A stretch of DNA of 64,000 nt, from positions 124,001 to 188,000 of the forward strand of contig NZ_AGUF01000052.1 of assembly GCF_000236785.1 (NCBI RefSeq), read 5' to 3'. Both the position numbers and the translations under genes were made by a program. Shown here in pieces: positions 7,342 through 16,231 of this stretch. The stretch comes from Achromobacter arsenitoxydans SY8. Lineage in GTDB: Bacteria > Pseudomonadota > Gammaproteobacteria > Burkholderiales > Burkholderiaceae_B. The first letter of the stretch is position 1. The number at the start of each line of letters is the position of its first letter. The notes beneath the pieces were generated by a model. It was not told the origin of the DNA. It was given only the letters and a program-made list of their open reading frames with translations, and searched no databases.

Positions 7342-8289
7342 CTAACTCCGCCGCAAGGCAAAGTACTGTGCCATGGTCTCGATATGGTGCTGCATTGAGA
7401 GCTTTTTGACGTACCCCAGTCCCGGGAAATGGCCCCGATCATGGAGACTTCGAAACTCGGCAATGGCATTTGTCTCGTACACCCGCGAGTCGGGTTGATT
7501 GATCGTCTCGTACAGAAGTTGGAGAGCTTCTGCGAACTTCGCACCGGGATCGCCGGGCGTGTCCGATTGCTGAGACTTGAAGTGGTACACAAACATGGCG
7601 TCGTCCTCACCTTCGTCAACGAAGGTGAGGTGGATAGCTACCGAGTAAGCAGGTCCGCCGCCTTCCGCGTAATCATCACCAACCGTGAGAAAGTCGCCAA
7701 AGCCATTTAGACCTGTGTGGTCAAACGTAGCGTGGAGCTCCGAAAATTTTTCGACGAAAGGATAGTCCAGGTTGCGGCGCCGCTTGTTAAATCCATCTCT
7801 TATCCGAACCTTGGTGCCAGTCGTAAAGTGGCGGCGGTACAGGAGATTGTCGTCCGTACTGACAAAGAAATGGGCGAACGTCCAGCCGCGGTCCCGAAAG
7901 GTTGTGGCCAATTCTCGACCGTGTGAGAAACCGGCGTGCACGAGCGAAACCTGATGCTGCAAATGCTGACCGCATATCGCTACGATGTCATCGACAGTCA
8001 TAGCCTCAGTTAGCAAAATCCCTGCGGAAACGTCAGCGCCGGCATATCTTTCCCTAAGAAGCGCTGAGATCGCCTCGCCATCTTCCCGGAGCGAGCCGAA
8101 TCGCGGGTTGACAATCACGATGGCTCGACCTTGAGCAGCACGCACGGCAGCGAGCGCGCGGTCTAGCCCTCCCAAAGCATCCCTAACGGGCTCAATGATT
8201 GGCGTGAAGCCAGCTTGTGCTAGACGTTCTGCATTTTCGCGGATGGTTACGAGTTCGTATTGTTTGCCACGAAAATAAGGAAAGTACAT
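7342..8289 (-). CDS. sce7725-family protein
   Basis: 315 residues starting MYFPYFRGKQYEL, the typical opening of the sce7725 family, with LAQAGFTPIIEPV and YVKKLSMQHHIE near the end. The family is uncharacterised and is repeatedly found beside sce7726 proteins in accessory regions. Residues up to about 150 look like an alternating beta/alpha fold. No catalytic motif is obvious. The ATG immediately abuts the stop of the sce7726 gene, so translation is coupled. It probably forms a functional pair with sce7726 and feeds into the RES protein encoded next. Confidence 0.75.
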   Translation of the reverse strand: MYFPYFRGKQYELVTIRENAERLAQAGFTPIIEPVRDALGGLDRALAAVRAAQGRAIVIVNPRFGSLREDGEAISALLRERYAGADVSAGILLTEAMTVDDIVAICGQHLQHQVSLVHAGFSHGRELATTFRDRGWTFAHFFVSTDDNLLYRRHFTTGTKVRIRDGFNKRRRNLDYPFVEKFSELHATFDHTGLNGFGDFLTVGDDYAEGGGPAYSVAIHLTFVDEGEDDAMFVYHFKSQQSDTPGDPGAKFAEALQLLYETINQPDSRVYETNAIAEFRSLHDRGHFPGLGYVKKLSMQHHIETMAQYFALRRS

Positions 8290-9177
8290 TCAAGCCCATC
8301 CTAAAGCGTCGACGAAAGTTGAATTAATCGCCGCCAAAAGATTTTTATGCTCTGCAGGCTTGACGCGAATGGTCAGCGCTGCAGCGTGCAAAGACCTGGG
8401 CATATCGCTTACTAGGTCTCCCAACGACGCCAGAGTGCGCGACTCTTTAACAACACTGACGAACGTCGAATAAATCTCGCCGGCGGCGAAACCTGCAAAG
8501 ATCTCGCGCAACTCACCGCGGATCCGAGTGTTCGGAACGACGGGGATCTCAATGTTACGATAATTAAGGATTTTTATCGCTTCGTCAATACGCAACGCGT
8601 CAAATATTGCCGCAGGCTGAACCAAGTCCAACCGTTCGGTCGCCTCTCGGATAGTCGAAATTTGGTACCTGCCCGAAAGCATCAAAATGCCGACGTCTGG
8701 GTCGGTGGACTGCAGCACGCCGTCAATGTGATTTTCGCCAGCGATTACGTAGCGCCTCGGGAAGACTAGCTGATATGCGTCCAGTTGGCGTTTCAACCGG
8801 CCAAGCCCATCGCGCTCTGACTTGATTTCGTATGCCGTCGCCGTGCCGTTTAGAATCGCCAGATCGACTTTGCATATTCCGACCCGAAACTCGTTGAGCA
8901 TGCAGGCAGAGCGCAACGAATGTCGTCCGAGGAGGATCCGCTGGGTAATGGCGGCTTTATATACGTACTCGTCGCGATTGGCGTGGGCTTTCAATCGCTC
9001 GAAGGCATAGTTGAACGCATCCCCTACGGATTGAATCTGGGATTGCTCCGCATCCGTAAAAGATTGGCGCACGAGACGCGCGAATAGGGGCGAACGCCCT
9101 TTACCCGCCATTTCCTTGAACACTGATGACGAGAAGAGTCGCGAAAATGCCATCGATCGGTTGGCATCGAGCCTCAA
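8290..9177 (-). CDS. sce7726-family protein, PD-(D/E)XK nuclease-like
   Basis: 295 residues. The segment CKVDLAILN (D105), AYEIKSERD (E117-x-K119) and RLKRQLDAY (Q131) reads as the D...ExK...Q pattern of PD-(D/E)XK nucleases, with a possible upstream acidic residue E95. The sce7726 family is uncharacterised but this core suggests a DNA- or RNA-cleaving role. A TTG at 9177 is preceded by GGGGGAG and is my preferred start; an ATG eight codons later is the alternative. It is the first gene of the operon with sce7725 and the RES protein. Confidence 0.72.
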   Translation of the reverse strand: MRLDANRSMAFSRLFSSSVFKEMAGKGRSPLFARLVRQSFTDAEQSQIQSVGDAFNYAFERLKAHANRDEYVYKAAITQRILLGRHSLRSACMLNEFRVGICKVDLAILNGTATAYEIKSERDGLGRLKRQLDAYQLVFPRRYVIAGENHIDGVLQSTDPDVGILMLSGRYQISTIREATERLDLVQPAAIFDALRIDEAIKILNYRNIEIPVVPNTRIRGELREIFAGFAAGEIYSTFVSVVKESRTLASLGDLVSDMPRSLHAAALTIRVKPAEHKNLLAAINSTFVDALGWA

Positions 9178-10258
9178 AGCTCCCCCCGTCTGTCAAGCGA
9201 AAAAACTTGCGTATTGTATAGGTAATCTAGCAGCGGCGGGCTTGAATGTCGCATTGGCGACAAAGACGCCGCGGGAGCTGAGCCCGGGAAGGCGATCCGC
9301 AGAGGTACTCTCATGCACCAGCCTGCGAGGCTCGGGCAGCTGATGTCGGACTTGCTGGGCAAGATGCGAAAGCCCCGGCAGCAGCGAGGTTCCGTCGCCC
9401 GGCATCCTCTTACGCCTGTTGTTGGCAAGGCTGATCAAGATCGGCAGGCAACGCATCCACTCCGTTAGGAGCCCGTCGGCCATCGCGTTGGATCTGTTCC
9501 ATTCCAGTTGCCAGCGATGAAGCGCACGGCGACATCGTTAGTTGGGCAACAGGAGCCCGCGTCTTCAGTCCAGGAGCGCTGGGAGCAAGTCTTCCCGCAT
9601 GGTTGTGACGCCGCAGCTGACGTTAACGATGCATCCGATTGGTAGCGTGTGCAGTCCACGCGTTGAAATTATCTGGGAAGGAGCCGAGGTGATCGGCCGA
9701 CCCCCCATCACCCTTTCCTGCGGAAATCGGTCTGCAAAGCAGCAGTCGTCGTGAAAACCCTACATTAGCCAGCGTCAATCTAGTCTTGAGGAGCGGAACG
9801 GCCAGACGATGTGAATCCCGGTCGCGACGCCGAATCTAATAGTTGGTGGCACAAAAGCTCATCAGTGACGATCACGATCAAGCGGGCAAAAGCTGATGCT
9901 AAGTCAGAATGAGTCGTAAATGCCGTTTTCTCACGTTGTATGTGTGAACTTTGGCGGCTCGTCAGGGGACGGTAGCGCCATTCGGGCACCGCGCGTTTCG
10001 ATGATCATCGAGCGGTCGATTGAAGCGTCTGTATGTTGAATAAGAGGTACTTATCCGACCTAGAGAGTTCACAACTGTAATGTGTAGTACGGCATACGTA
10101 TTATTTTCAACACTTCAGTCCAGATTTCTCCTTGAGGCGCTGTTGTGGCTCCTTTGCGACATCAAACTCATGATCGCGAAGAACGGATAGTGAACTGGAT
10201 ATAATTCCAGTACCTCGTCCGAGGTAGCTGTACGTTCCACCTTTCTTGGAGTTGTGAA
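9178..10258. other. Intergenic stretch with decayed module
   Basis: About 1.08 kb without an intact gene. A relic of the regulator module lies at 9780-9925. A TATAAT at 10200-10205 may be the minus-10 box of the small gene at 10259, though no good minus-35 is seen. A minus-strand frame at 9193-9483 overlaps the promoter area of the sce7726 operon and is probably not real. Confidence 0.4.
9780..9925 (-). pseudogene. Relic of a third regulator module
   Basis: ATGAGTCGTAAATGCCG at 9909-9925 is a shortened copy of the element preceding modules A and B. Leftward of it, in the same orientation as in the intact modules, the minus strand can encode IVIVTDELL followed by SASRPG. This recalls the FVTDDSW...SIRQG start of the module B first gene. 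The frame is short and the match partial, so this is a tentative call of a decayed third copy. Confidence 0.3.
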
Positions 10259-10507
10259 ATGGCAGTTAATCCGAAGCAGACGTCGCAGCGAGTTGCCTCC
10301 ACGGCGGGCAAGACACTGGGCAGCGGAAGCGCCAGTAACCTGCAACGCTCGTTGGCAGGCTCTGCCCTACGCCAGGCCGGCAGTTCCGCGCAGACGAGTT
10401 CCGGCATGGAACAAAAGGCATCTCGCGCGCTAGAAGGCAGTCGGTCGAGCCCTTTGACGAAGACACTCGCAGGCAGTGTGGTGTCGCAGTCCAGCCGTAA
10501 ACGTTAA
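10259..10507 (+). CDS. Small Ser/Ala-rich protein with two internal repeats
   Basis: 82 residues preceded by GGAG nine bases before the ATG. The protein is two copies of a roughly 37-residue unit: QTSQRVASTAGKTL...RSLAGSALRQ and QTSSGMEQKASRAL...KTLAGSVVSQ, with a basic tail SSRKR. Such short proteins with an AGSALxQ motif recur as hypothetical genes in accessory regions. There is no signal peptide or membrane segment. Alternating Ser/Ala/Leu with basic residues suggests a helical, possibly nucleic-acid-binding protein. Function unknown. Confidence 0.6.
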   Translation: MAVNPKQTSQRVASTAGKTLGSGSASNLQRSLAGSALRQAGSSAQTSSGMEQKASRALEGSRSSPLTKTLAGSVVSQSSRKR

Positions 10508-11139
10508 ACACCCCTGACGCGCTCAAGCGCGCACTTGCCTGCAATCGAACAGGCGCCCTTGCCGGCTAGTTAAAAGCAATGGATCATGGCAGTTGCCGCG
10601 ATAGTGGCTAGGCTTACCGCAAATCGGCGCGACGACACGCCGAAACGCTCCTGCCAAATGGTCCGACAGTCGGAGGGTGGTGAGCGTTGTCGCTGAATGC
10701 CTTCAGCTAGACGACCACGTATCGCCCATGAAGTTGGGAATTGAAGATCCGGACACCGCTTTCGACCCGCATTGCGCGAGTACAGCTTTCGCTGCCGGGA
10801 AGTGCTCAGTCTCATCCGGTCGGTCACTTCGAGAGGTCGTACTCTACCAAATTGCGCGAAACTTGGGCAGCAATGCCGACTTGAATGAGTGCCGTGCATC
10901 TGACAGCCGCAAGGGGGCGCTGATCCAGTCCTCCGCCTCACCGCCGAATTGCATCATTGCTTGCAGCAATCCCCGGTCACGAGACGCATAGGGCAACCGT
11001 CGGCGAGAACGAACGAAAGCCGCGGGTGCGCACCCCAAGTATTTGGCAGTCGTACGATATACATCAGTAAGGCGGAGTTGTCAGCGTTCATAGATGGTGG
11101 AACCTCATCTCGCGATAAATCAACGACGAACGTCAGCTT
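10508..11139. other. Intergenic stretch before the recombinase
   Basis: About 630 bases. Frames on both strands (for example 10570-10941 minus and 10677-10991 plus) overlap each other and have composition unlike real proteins. I see no gene. The recombinase promoter is presumably in the last 150 bases. Confidence 0.4.
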
Positions 11140-12237
11140 ATGAATTCCACCCGTCCAAAAGAATACAGCGCCCTTAAAGAGGACGGTTGTCGCATCCGAA
11201 ATTCATCCGTTGACACCGCTGTGCGTGCATTGTTGCGCGAAGGCAGTTCTACGAACACCCTCATCTCGTATCGCGCGGCTATAAGGTATTGGGCAGCCTG
11301 GCACCGATTGCGCTTTGCGATTGAATTGAAGCTGCCACTGACCCTGGAGGCGGTCGTAACGTTTATCACCGACCACGTAGAACACCTGGGCCCCAACGGC
11401 CTTCGCCAAGGGCTCCCTGAGCAGGTCGACCGCGAACTCGTGAAGCTTGGCATCAAGAAGAGGGTCGGTCCTCTCGCGCTATCCACGGTTGAACACCGCG
11501 TGGCTGTTATGTCGGAGGCACACCTCGCTCAGCACATGGAAAGTCCATGCCGTGTTCCTGTGGTGCAACGGTTGCTGTCCAGGACCCGGCGCGCGTACGT
11601 CAAGCGCGGTGTGCGGCCAAATAAGGTTGACGCGATAACGCTGCAACCCCTCAAACAAATGCTTGAAACCTGCGACGATTCGCTGCTAGGCATACGAGAT
11701 CGCGCGCTACTCTTGTTTGCTTGGTCGAGCGGTGGCCGGAGGCGCTCCGAGGTCGTGGCGGCAACCGTGGAAAACACGAAGAGACGCGGTGAGAGCTACG
11801 TGTTCATCCTTGACCATAGCAAGACAAACCAAGAGGGCCGAGTTGATGGCAGCAGCTACAAACCGATCGTTGGGGCTGCAGCCGAAGCGCTGACGCACTG
11901 GCTACATTCGGCCGGGATCACACAGGGAACACTTTTTCGGCAGGTACGTCGCTACGGCATCCTGGGAGGCCCCTTGAGCACAGAAGCCGTCCGGCGAATC
12001 GTTATCGAACGCGCAAAGCGTGCCGGTCTGGACGGGAGATTTGCGGCGCATAGTCTGCGCGCGGGCTTCGTCACAGAGGCCGGTATCCAAGGCATACCGA
12101 TGGCGGAAATTATGGCAATGACGGGACACAGCAGCGTCGCTAGTGTCGTGGGTTACCACCGTGCGGGCTCTTCCTTGACCTCCGCTGCGGCGCGCCTCTT
12201 TGACGACGCCGAAATGCGCAATGAACCTACCAGTTAA
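11140..12237 (+). CDS. Tyrosine recombinase/integrase, intact
   Basis: 365 residues of the phage-integrase fold. A SAM-like core-binding domain (about 20-150) is followed by the catalytic domain. The active-site set is complete: Arg in GGRRRSEV (201/202), Lys in DHSKTNQ (K228), HSLR (H304, R307), TGHSS (H330) and the nucleophile in VVGYHRAG (Y339). It should cut and join DNA at a specific site. It lies just left of the Tn7-like transposition operon in the same direction. A possible role is resolving cointegrates made by replicative transposition, or moving the element by a second route. No strong ribosome binding site is visible before the ATG. Confidence 0.9.
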   Translation: MNSTRPKEYSALKEDGCRIRNSSVDTAVRALLREGSSTNTLISYRAAIRYWAAWHRLRFAIELKLPLTLEAVVTFITDHVEHLGPNGLRQGLPEQVDRELVKLGIKKRVGPLALSTVEHRVAVMSEAHLAQHMESPCRVPVVQRLLSRTRRAYVKRGVRPNKVDAITLQPLKQMLETCDDSLLGIRDRALLLFAWSSGGRRRSEVVAATVENTKRRGESYVFILDHSKTNQEGRVDGSSYKPIVGAAAEALTHWLHSAGITQGTLFRQVRRYGILGGPLSTEAVRRIVIERAKRAGLDGRFAAHSLRAGFVTEAGIQGIPMAEIMAMTGHSSVASVVGYHRAGSSLTSAAARLFDDAEMRNEPTS

Positions 12238-12470
12238 GACTCGGGCCTAGCAGCTACGTGCCACAAAAAGGAACTGGCTGTACACCTTCACGTCAACATG
12301 GAGTCGTCACAACAGTATCGAGCGAAATTGCAGCCCGCTGCTGTCAAAAGAGATTTTTGAATCTCAGATTCGTTAGACGAACTCCGCAGCGCCCCACTCT
12401 TTCCACGTTGCGTCATAGGGGCGAACTCCGCAACGGGGTTACCTAGTACAAACACTGATTTCCAATCCAA

Positions 12471-12491
12471 AAAACGCAGCGCTACGCTGCG
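12471..12491 (-). terminator. Minus-strand rho-independent terminator
   Basis: Read leftward: CGCAGCG, TAG loop, CGCTGCG, then TTTTTT. The seven-base stem and T run fit a factor-independent terminator for transcription coming from the right. No leftward gene lies to its right within the core, so it may shield the recombinase from antisense reading. Confidence 0.5.
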
Positions 12492-12510
12492 CCCATTGTC
12501 AACCTCGAAT

Positions 12511-12524
12511 GTCGTTGCAACGAC
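12511..12524. promoter_or_regulatory. Perfect 14-bp palindrome before the transposition operon
   Basis: GTCGTTGCAACGAC ends 15 bases before the ATG of the TnsA-like gene, immediately upstream of its ribosome binding site. A protein bound here would block transcription or translation of the whole transposition operon, so it is a candidate operator. Confidence 0.4.
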
Positions 12525-12539
12525 AGTCGGGAGAAATAG

Positions 12540-13262
12540 ATGGGTACGCGTAAGCCAGGACCTCGACTCGGCACCTCACGCAGAGCTCAGCTAGCGCTAG
12601 CTCACGGCCGAAAACCCAATGCCCTTGCAACACTGTGGTACGCCTATAGCGGACACAATGGCGAAGATGTCGTGCTTCAGGGGCAAATGGAATGGGCCAA
12701 CTTCCTACTCGTGGAGAGCACTCCGAGAGTGCTCACTGTTGACTACGCGCCGAGACCAAACATACTGGGCGGCACTCACCACGCCGCTCTCGCTAGCATC
12801 GTCGCCTACAACTTCGAAGGGGCAAGCGAATGGCATGTCCTGGACGCCGCCGAGCCAGATGAAAAGCAGGTCTCGCTGGCGTACATTTCTAAAGTCCCCT
12901 CGAAGACTCTGATACGCGCCGCACAGGATGTTGGAGCCGTTGTAGTCGTAAGGACGAAGGCTGATTTCCAGGCTCAAGCGCTCCTAATCTCCAATTGGGC
13001 TCGAGCCCTTAGTTGGATCGCCGCAGCAAGGTGTCACGGTCTCTCCGACATGCAAGAAAGGGCGTTCTCCACCATTAGGGCCACTGGGCCCATGACATTA
13101 AGAGCTGTTCAACGAGACGCTTTGGACCCGCAAGCCTTCGCGTTGGCAGTCGCCGCAATGTTTCGCTTGGTCCAACAAGGACGGCTAGCCTGTGATTTGC
13201 ACCTTCATCCCCTATCGCTAAACACGAAGTTCAGTTTGAATCGGGAAACGGGCGATGTATAG
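12540..13262 (+). CDS. tnsA: TnsA-like protein with apparently degenerate nuclease site
   Basis: 240 residues, first gene of the transposition operon, with GGGAGA before the ATG. In Tn7 TnsA cuts the 5' ends while TnsB cuts the 3' ends. The TnsA-like features are QMEWANFLLVESTPRVLTV (48-66, with E51) and a C-terminal helical region (TLRAVQRDALD, LAVAAMFRLVQQGRLACDL). Where active TnsA has an aspartate strand followed by a glutamine/glutamate-x-lysine pair, this protein reads ASIVAYNFEGASEWHVLDA (85-103), with neither the aspartate nor the lysine. If correct, the 5' ends are not cut and movement would be replicative. The call rests on position and weak similarity. Its stop overlaps the next start by eight bases. 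Confidence 0.6.
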   Translation: MGTRKPGPRLGTSRRAQLALAHGRKPNALATLWYAYSGHNGEDVVLQGQMEWANFLLVESTPRVLTVDYAPRPNILGGTHHAALASIVAYNFEGASEWHVLDAAEPDEKQVSLAYISKVPSKTLIRAAQDVGAVVVVRTKADFQAQALLISNWARALSWIAAARCHGLSDMQERAFSTIRATGPMTLRAVQRDALDPQAFALAVAAMFRLVQQGRLACDLHLHPLSLNTKFSLNRETGDV

Positions 13263-15255
13263 AGCGACGACCACGTTTGCATCGATACCAGCGCACCTAA
13301 AAGATTGCGCAAAATGGCCATGGATCGACGCCGGATTGCTTTCGGACAGCGCTCGCCTCCGCTACGAGTCACTAAGGAAGGGGATTGAGGTCTATTGTCG
13401 GAGCGGGCAGTTGTCCATCGCCGCGAAGGAAGCGAAAACCTCGCCTGGGAATCTGCACCGCATATTCGCCAGATGCGTGTCTAGCTGCGCCGACGGCCAA
13501 ATTGCTGGCTGGCGTGCCCTGGTTCCGCACATTCGTCTTGGTCAGTACATGCGATCGCTCCAAAGCCGAAATCGGGCTGGCAAACCTGGCCAATTCGATT
13601 TGTTGCTGAGAACGCACCCTCAGATCAAGGTCTGTCTAGACGATGAAATCCTCCGGCTTCGCGAGGGCAAGGGCAAAGCGTACGAAGCGCGGAAGAGCTT
13701 GGTTCGCCTGGTGCATCTTTTGCGAACGCAGTGTGTAAGCATCGGTCTTACAGATGCCGACTATCCACTCAATACCGAATCCTGCGCGAGGAAGGCACTC
13801 ACTCGATACGTAAAGAAGCTAATCGAGCGAAATCCCAAACGCGGCGTGCTTGCGCGCTACGGAAAACTGGCGGCTCAGATGCTCAACCTTGGGACCGGAG
13901 TCGAACCATTGTGGGCGCTACAGGCCCTCCAGCCTTTCGACCGCATATCGATTGACGCCCATCGAGTTGACTGCCTGGGTGTCGTCGAGTTCGATACACC
14001 TTCTGGTCCTCTTACAGCGTTGGTCGAGCGGATATGGCTCGTTGCGGTATTCGATGCGTATTCTCGTGCGGCCCTGGGTTATGCCATCTGCTTTGACGAG
14101 GAAGTGTCAGCACGTACGGTTGAAGATGCGCTCTTAATGAGTCTCAGTAGTTGGAAGCCAAGGCAGCTATCAAGTCGAGTCCCAGCATATTCGGCCAACA
14201 GCGGATTCCCGTCGGGCTTGTTCCCTCTGATCATGGGTACATTCGGGGTACTTCTGACTTTAGACAACGCTCTAGTGCATCTAAGCAACCAAATTGCTGA
14301 GAAAGTCCGCCGACGTCTGGGATGCACACTTTCTTGGGGCCCTTGTGGTGCTTGGTACCACAACGACACGCTCGAGCGATTTTTTGGCTCGCTGACTCGC
14401 TTAGGATTTCAAAGACTTCCATCTAGCACCGGCGGTGGCACGAGCGATCCAGCTCGCCGAGAGCCGGAAGCGGCGGCGCTCCGGCACAAAATAACAATTG
14501 CCGAAATCACGGACCTAGTGGATGTGTTACTGGCTAGACATAATGCACTGGGTCACTCTTCCCTTGCAGGTCGATCTCCGTTAAAAGTAATCGATAACTT
14601 TTTGGCGTCTTCCAATAGTCTTCTGTTTGCGCGTCCTCTTCCAATGACGACGGGTGATGTGCTTGAACTGGGTCACAGTTTGGTAACGGTAACCGTCCGC
14701 GGAAGCGTTGAGAAAGGCCGGCGACCTTACATACAGATGACGGGTGCGTGTTATACAAGCCGAAAACTAAGCGACAGTTTTTGGCTCATCGGAGAGAGGT
14801 TAAATATTCAATATTGTGAGAGTGGCGATTTTCGCGAAGTCGTCGCTTACCATCCATCCGGCGAATTTCTCGGAAAACTGAAGGTTTTAGGCCAATGGGC
14901 GCGAATCCCGCACACAAAATGGATCCGGGAACAAGTTCTGAAAGAAATTAAGGCTGCCCGAATTCGACAAACCGACCCCGATCCGATTGATACATACATA
15001 AACAATATCAATACTAGAATAATTCAAGACATAGCATTCAAACCCCTAAGGATTTCTGCTTCCGCTACCATTCGGAACCGAATCGCGCACGAACTCGATC
15101 ACGATAAAAGCGGCGACCTTCCCGTTATCGCCCCAGACAGCTCGAACCAGCCTTTAGCTGACATTCCGCCGGTAAATCACGCGCTGCCTCCTCTATCGCT
15201 ACCGGACCCCGTAAATTTAATAATACGACGGCCCAAATGGAAGACGAATGGATAG
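13255..15255 (+). CDS. tnsB: DDE transposase, TnsB/TniA family
   Basis: 666 residues. The integrase-like core has the triad D234 (ISIDAHRVD), D337 (LLTLDNAL) and E374 (NDTLERFFG), with a Mu-type C-terminal beta-barrel after about 480. The N-terminal 200 residues should contain the helix-turn-helix domains that bind the end repeats at 1878-2048, 19198-19329 and 57783-57917. It cuts and joins the 3' ends of the element. All catalytic residues are present. Its start lies inside the end of the TnsA-like gene and its stop overlaps the TnsC gene, so the operon is translationally coupled. Confidence 0.92.
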   Translation: MYRATTTFASIPAHLKDCAKWPWIDAGLLSDSARLRYESLRKGIEVYCRSGQLSIAAKEAKTSPGNLHRIFARCVSSCADGQIAGWRALVPHIRLGQYMRSLQSRNRAGKPGQFDLLLRTHPQIKVCLDDEILRLREGKGKAYEARKSLVRLVHLLRTQCVSIGLTDADYPLNTESCARKALTRYVKKLIERNPKRGVLARYGKLAAQMLNLGTGVEPLWALQALQPFDRISIDAHRVDCLGVVEFDTPSGPLTALVERIWLVAVFDAYSRAALGYAICFDEEVSARTVEDALLMSLSSWKPRQLSSRVPAYSANSGFPSGLFPLIMGTFGVLLTLDNALVHLSNQIAEKVRRRLGCTLSWGPCGAWYHNDTLERFFGSLTRLGFQRLPSSTGGGTSDPARREPEAAALRHKITIAEITDLVDVLLARHNALGHSSLAGRSPLKVIDNFLASSNSLLFARPLPMTTGDVLELGHSLVTVTVRGSVEKGRRPYIQMTGACYTSRKLSDSFWLIGERLNIQYCESGDFREVVAYHPSGEFLGKLKVLGQWARIPHTKWIREQVLKEIKAARIRQTDPDPIDTYINNINTRIIQDIAFKPLRISASATIRNRIAHELDHDKSGDLPVIAPDSSNQPLADIPPVNHALPPLSLPDPVNLIIRRPKWKTNG

Positions 15256-16231
15256 TCAAAATATTCGAGCACAGGTCCTCAATCCAGGAACCGTCCGCGA
15301 CGAAGCGTACCTTGACCATCCCCTTGTGACAGGGCGGGTTGAGATTCCCACACCTGAGGTTCAAAGAGCTTACGAGGAGACGGTCGCCGCCATCGTAAAA
15401 AGGCGTCCCGGTCTATGCTATTACGGTGAATTTCGCGCTGGGAAAACCTTCGCAATATCCCTTTTGCAGCGCAATTTGCCTCAATCATTTGCCCACTTAC
15501 CAATACGCTCCATTGTTGCCAAGGATCATGAAAAGCCAACAGAGAAAGCTCTGTTCAGCGACATGCTCTTTGATTTGGATCATGCGGCTCATGACAAGGG
15601 GTCGGCACCAGATCGCCGCATTAGGTTGATTGAACACTTACGATCTTTGGCTTGTGATCGTGGGTCTGACAAGCTTCTCCTATTTGTAGACGAGGCACAA
15701 AACTATTCCATACCAGATCTTAGTAGATTAAAGGATATCGGTAATGATCTGGGACGAATCGGCATCTCTCTTACTGTAATTTTCTTTGGGGATTGCAGGC
15801 TTCTCAATATGCGGGCAGCCCTCACTAGCCGTCAGAGGACGGATATCGTCGGTCGTTTTTTTCTGCATTCAAGGCCGTTCAACTCAGTTAATTCCCTCGA
15901 AGACGCACGCTCAATTCTTCAAGCAATGGACGACCCCGAAGTATCTTCCTATCCACCAAATTCCGGTATTAGTTATACGGAATTTTTCCAGCATCCGATG
16001 TATTCAAGGGGCTGGCGGTTGACAGACGAAGCACCCAAATGCTGGCAGGCATTTGCAACCATTGGGCGATGCTCCGCCGAAGACTTAAGGGTGGGAATGC
16101 AATGGTTCATGTCGACAGCATCGGATTTTCTATTTGGCCAGCACTCCCTGGACGTTGATCGTCTACCGGCATGGATTGCTGCAGCAAAGGCATCTGGCTT
16201 TGAGTCCGCAAATGGTATCCAACGACCGTGA
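15248..16231 (+). CDS. tnsC: AAA+ transposition regulator, TnsC/TniB family
   Basis: 327 residues. Walker A is GEFRAGKT (60-67) and Walker B is LLLFVDEAQ (D148, E149), with the NxxR-like NMRAALTSR later. TnsC-type ATPases assemble on target DNA, receive the signal from TniQ and activate the transposase. They also give target immunity. An eight-base overlap with the upstream transposase and a 20-base overlap with TniQ fix it as a member of the operon. Confidence 0.9.
   Translation: MDSQNIRAQVLNPGTVRDEAYLDHPLVTGRVEIPTPEVQRAYEETVAAIVKRRPGLCYYGEFRAGKTFAISLLQRNLPQSFAHLPIRSIVAKDHEKPTEKALFSDMLFDLDHAAHDKGSAPDRRIRLIEHLRSLACDRGSDKLLLFVDEAQNYSIPDLSRLKDIGNDLGRIGISLTVIFFGDCRLLNMRAALTSRQRTDIVGRFFLHSRPFNSVNSLEDARSILQAMDDPEVSSYPPNSGISYTEFFQHPMYSRGWRLTDEAPKCWQAFATIGRCSAEDLRVGMQWFMSTASDFLFGQHSLDVDRLPAWIAAAKASGFESANGIQRP

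Larger units (their letters stand above)
12238..12539. other. Control region between recombinase and transposition operon
   Basis: 302 bases. It contains a leftward terminator-like hairpin (12471-12491) and a 14-bp palindrome (12511-12524) followed by GGGAGA (12529-12534), the ribosome binding site of the first transposition gene. No gene. Confidence 0.5.
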
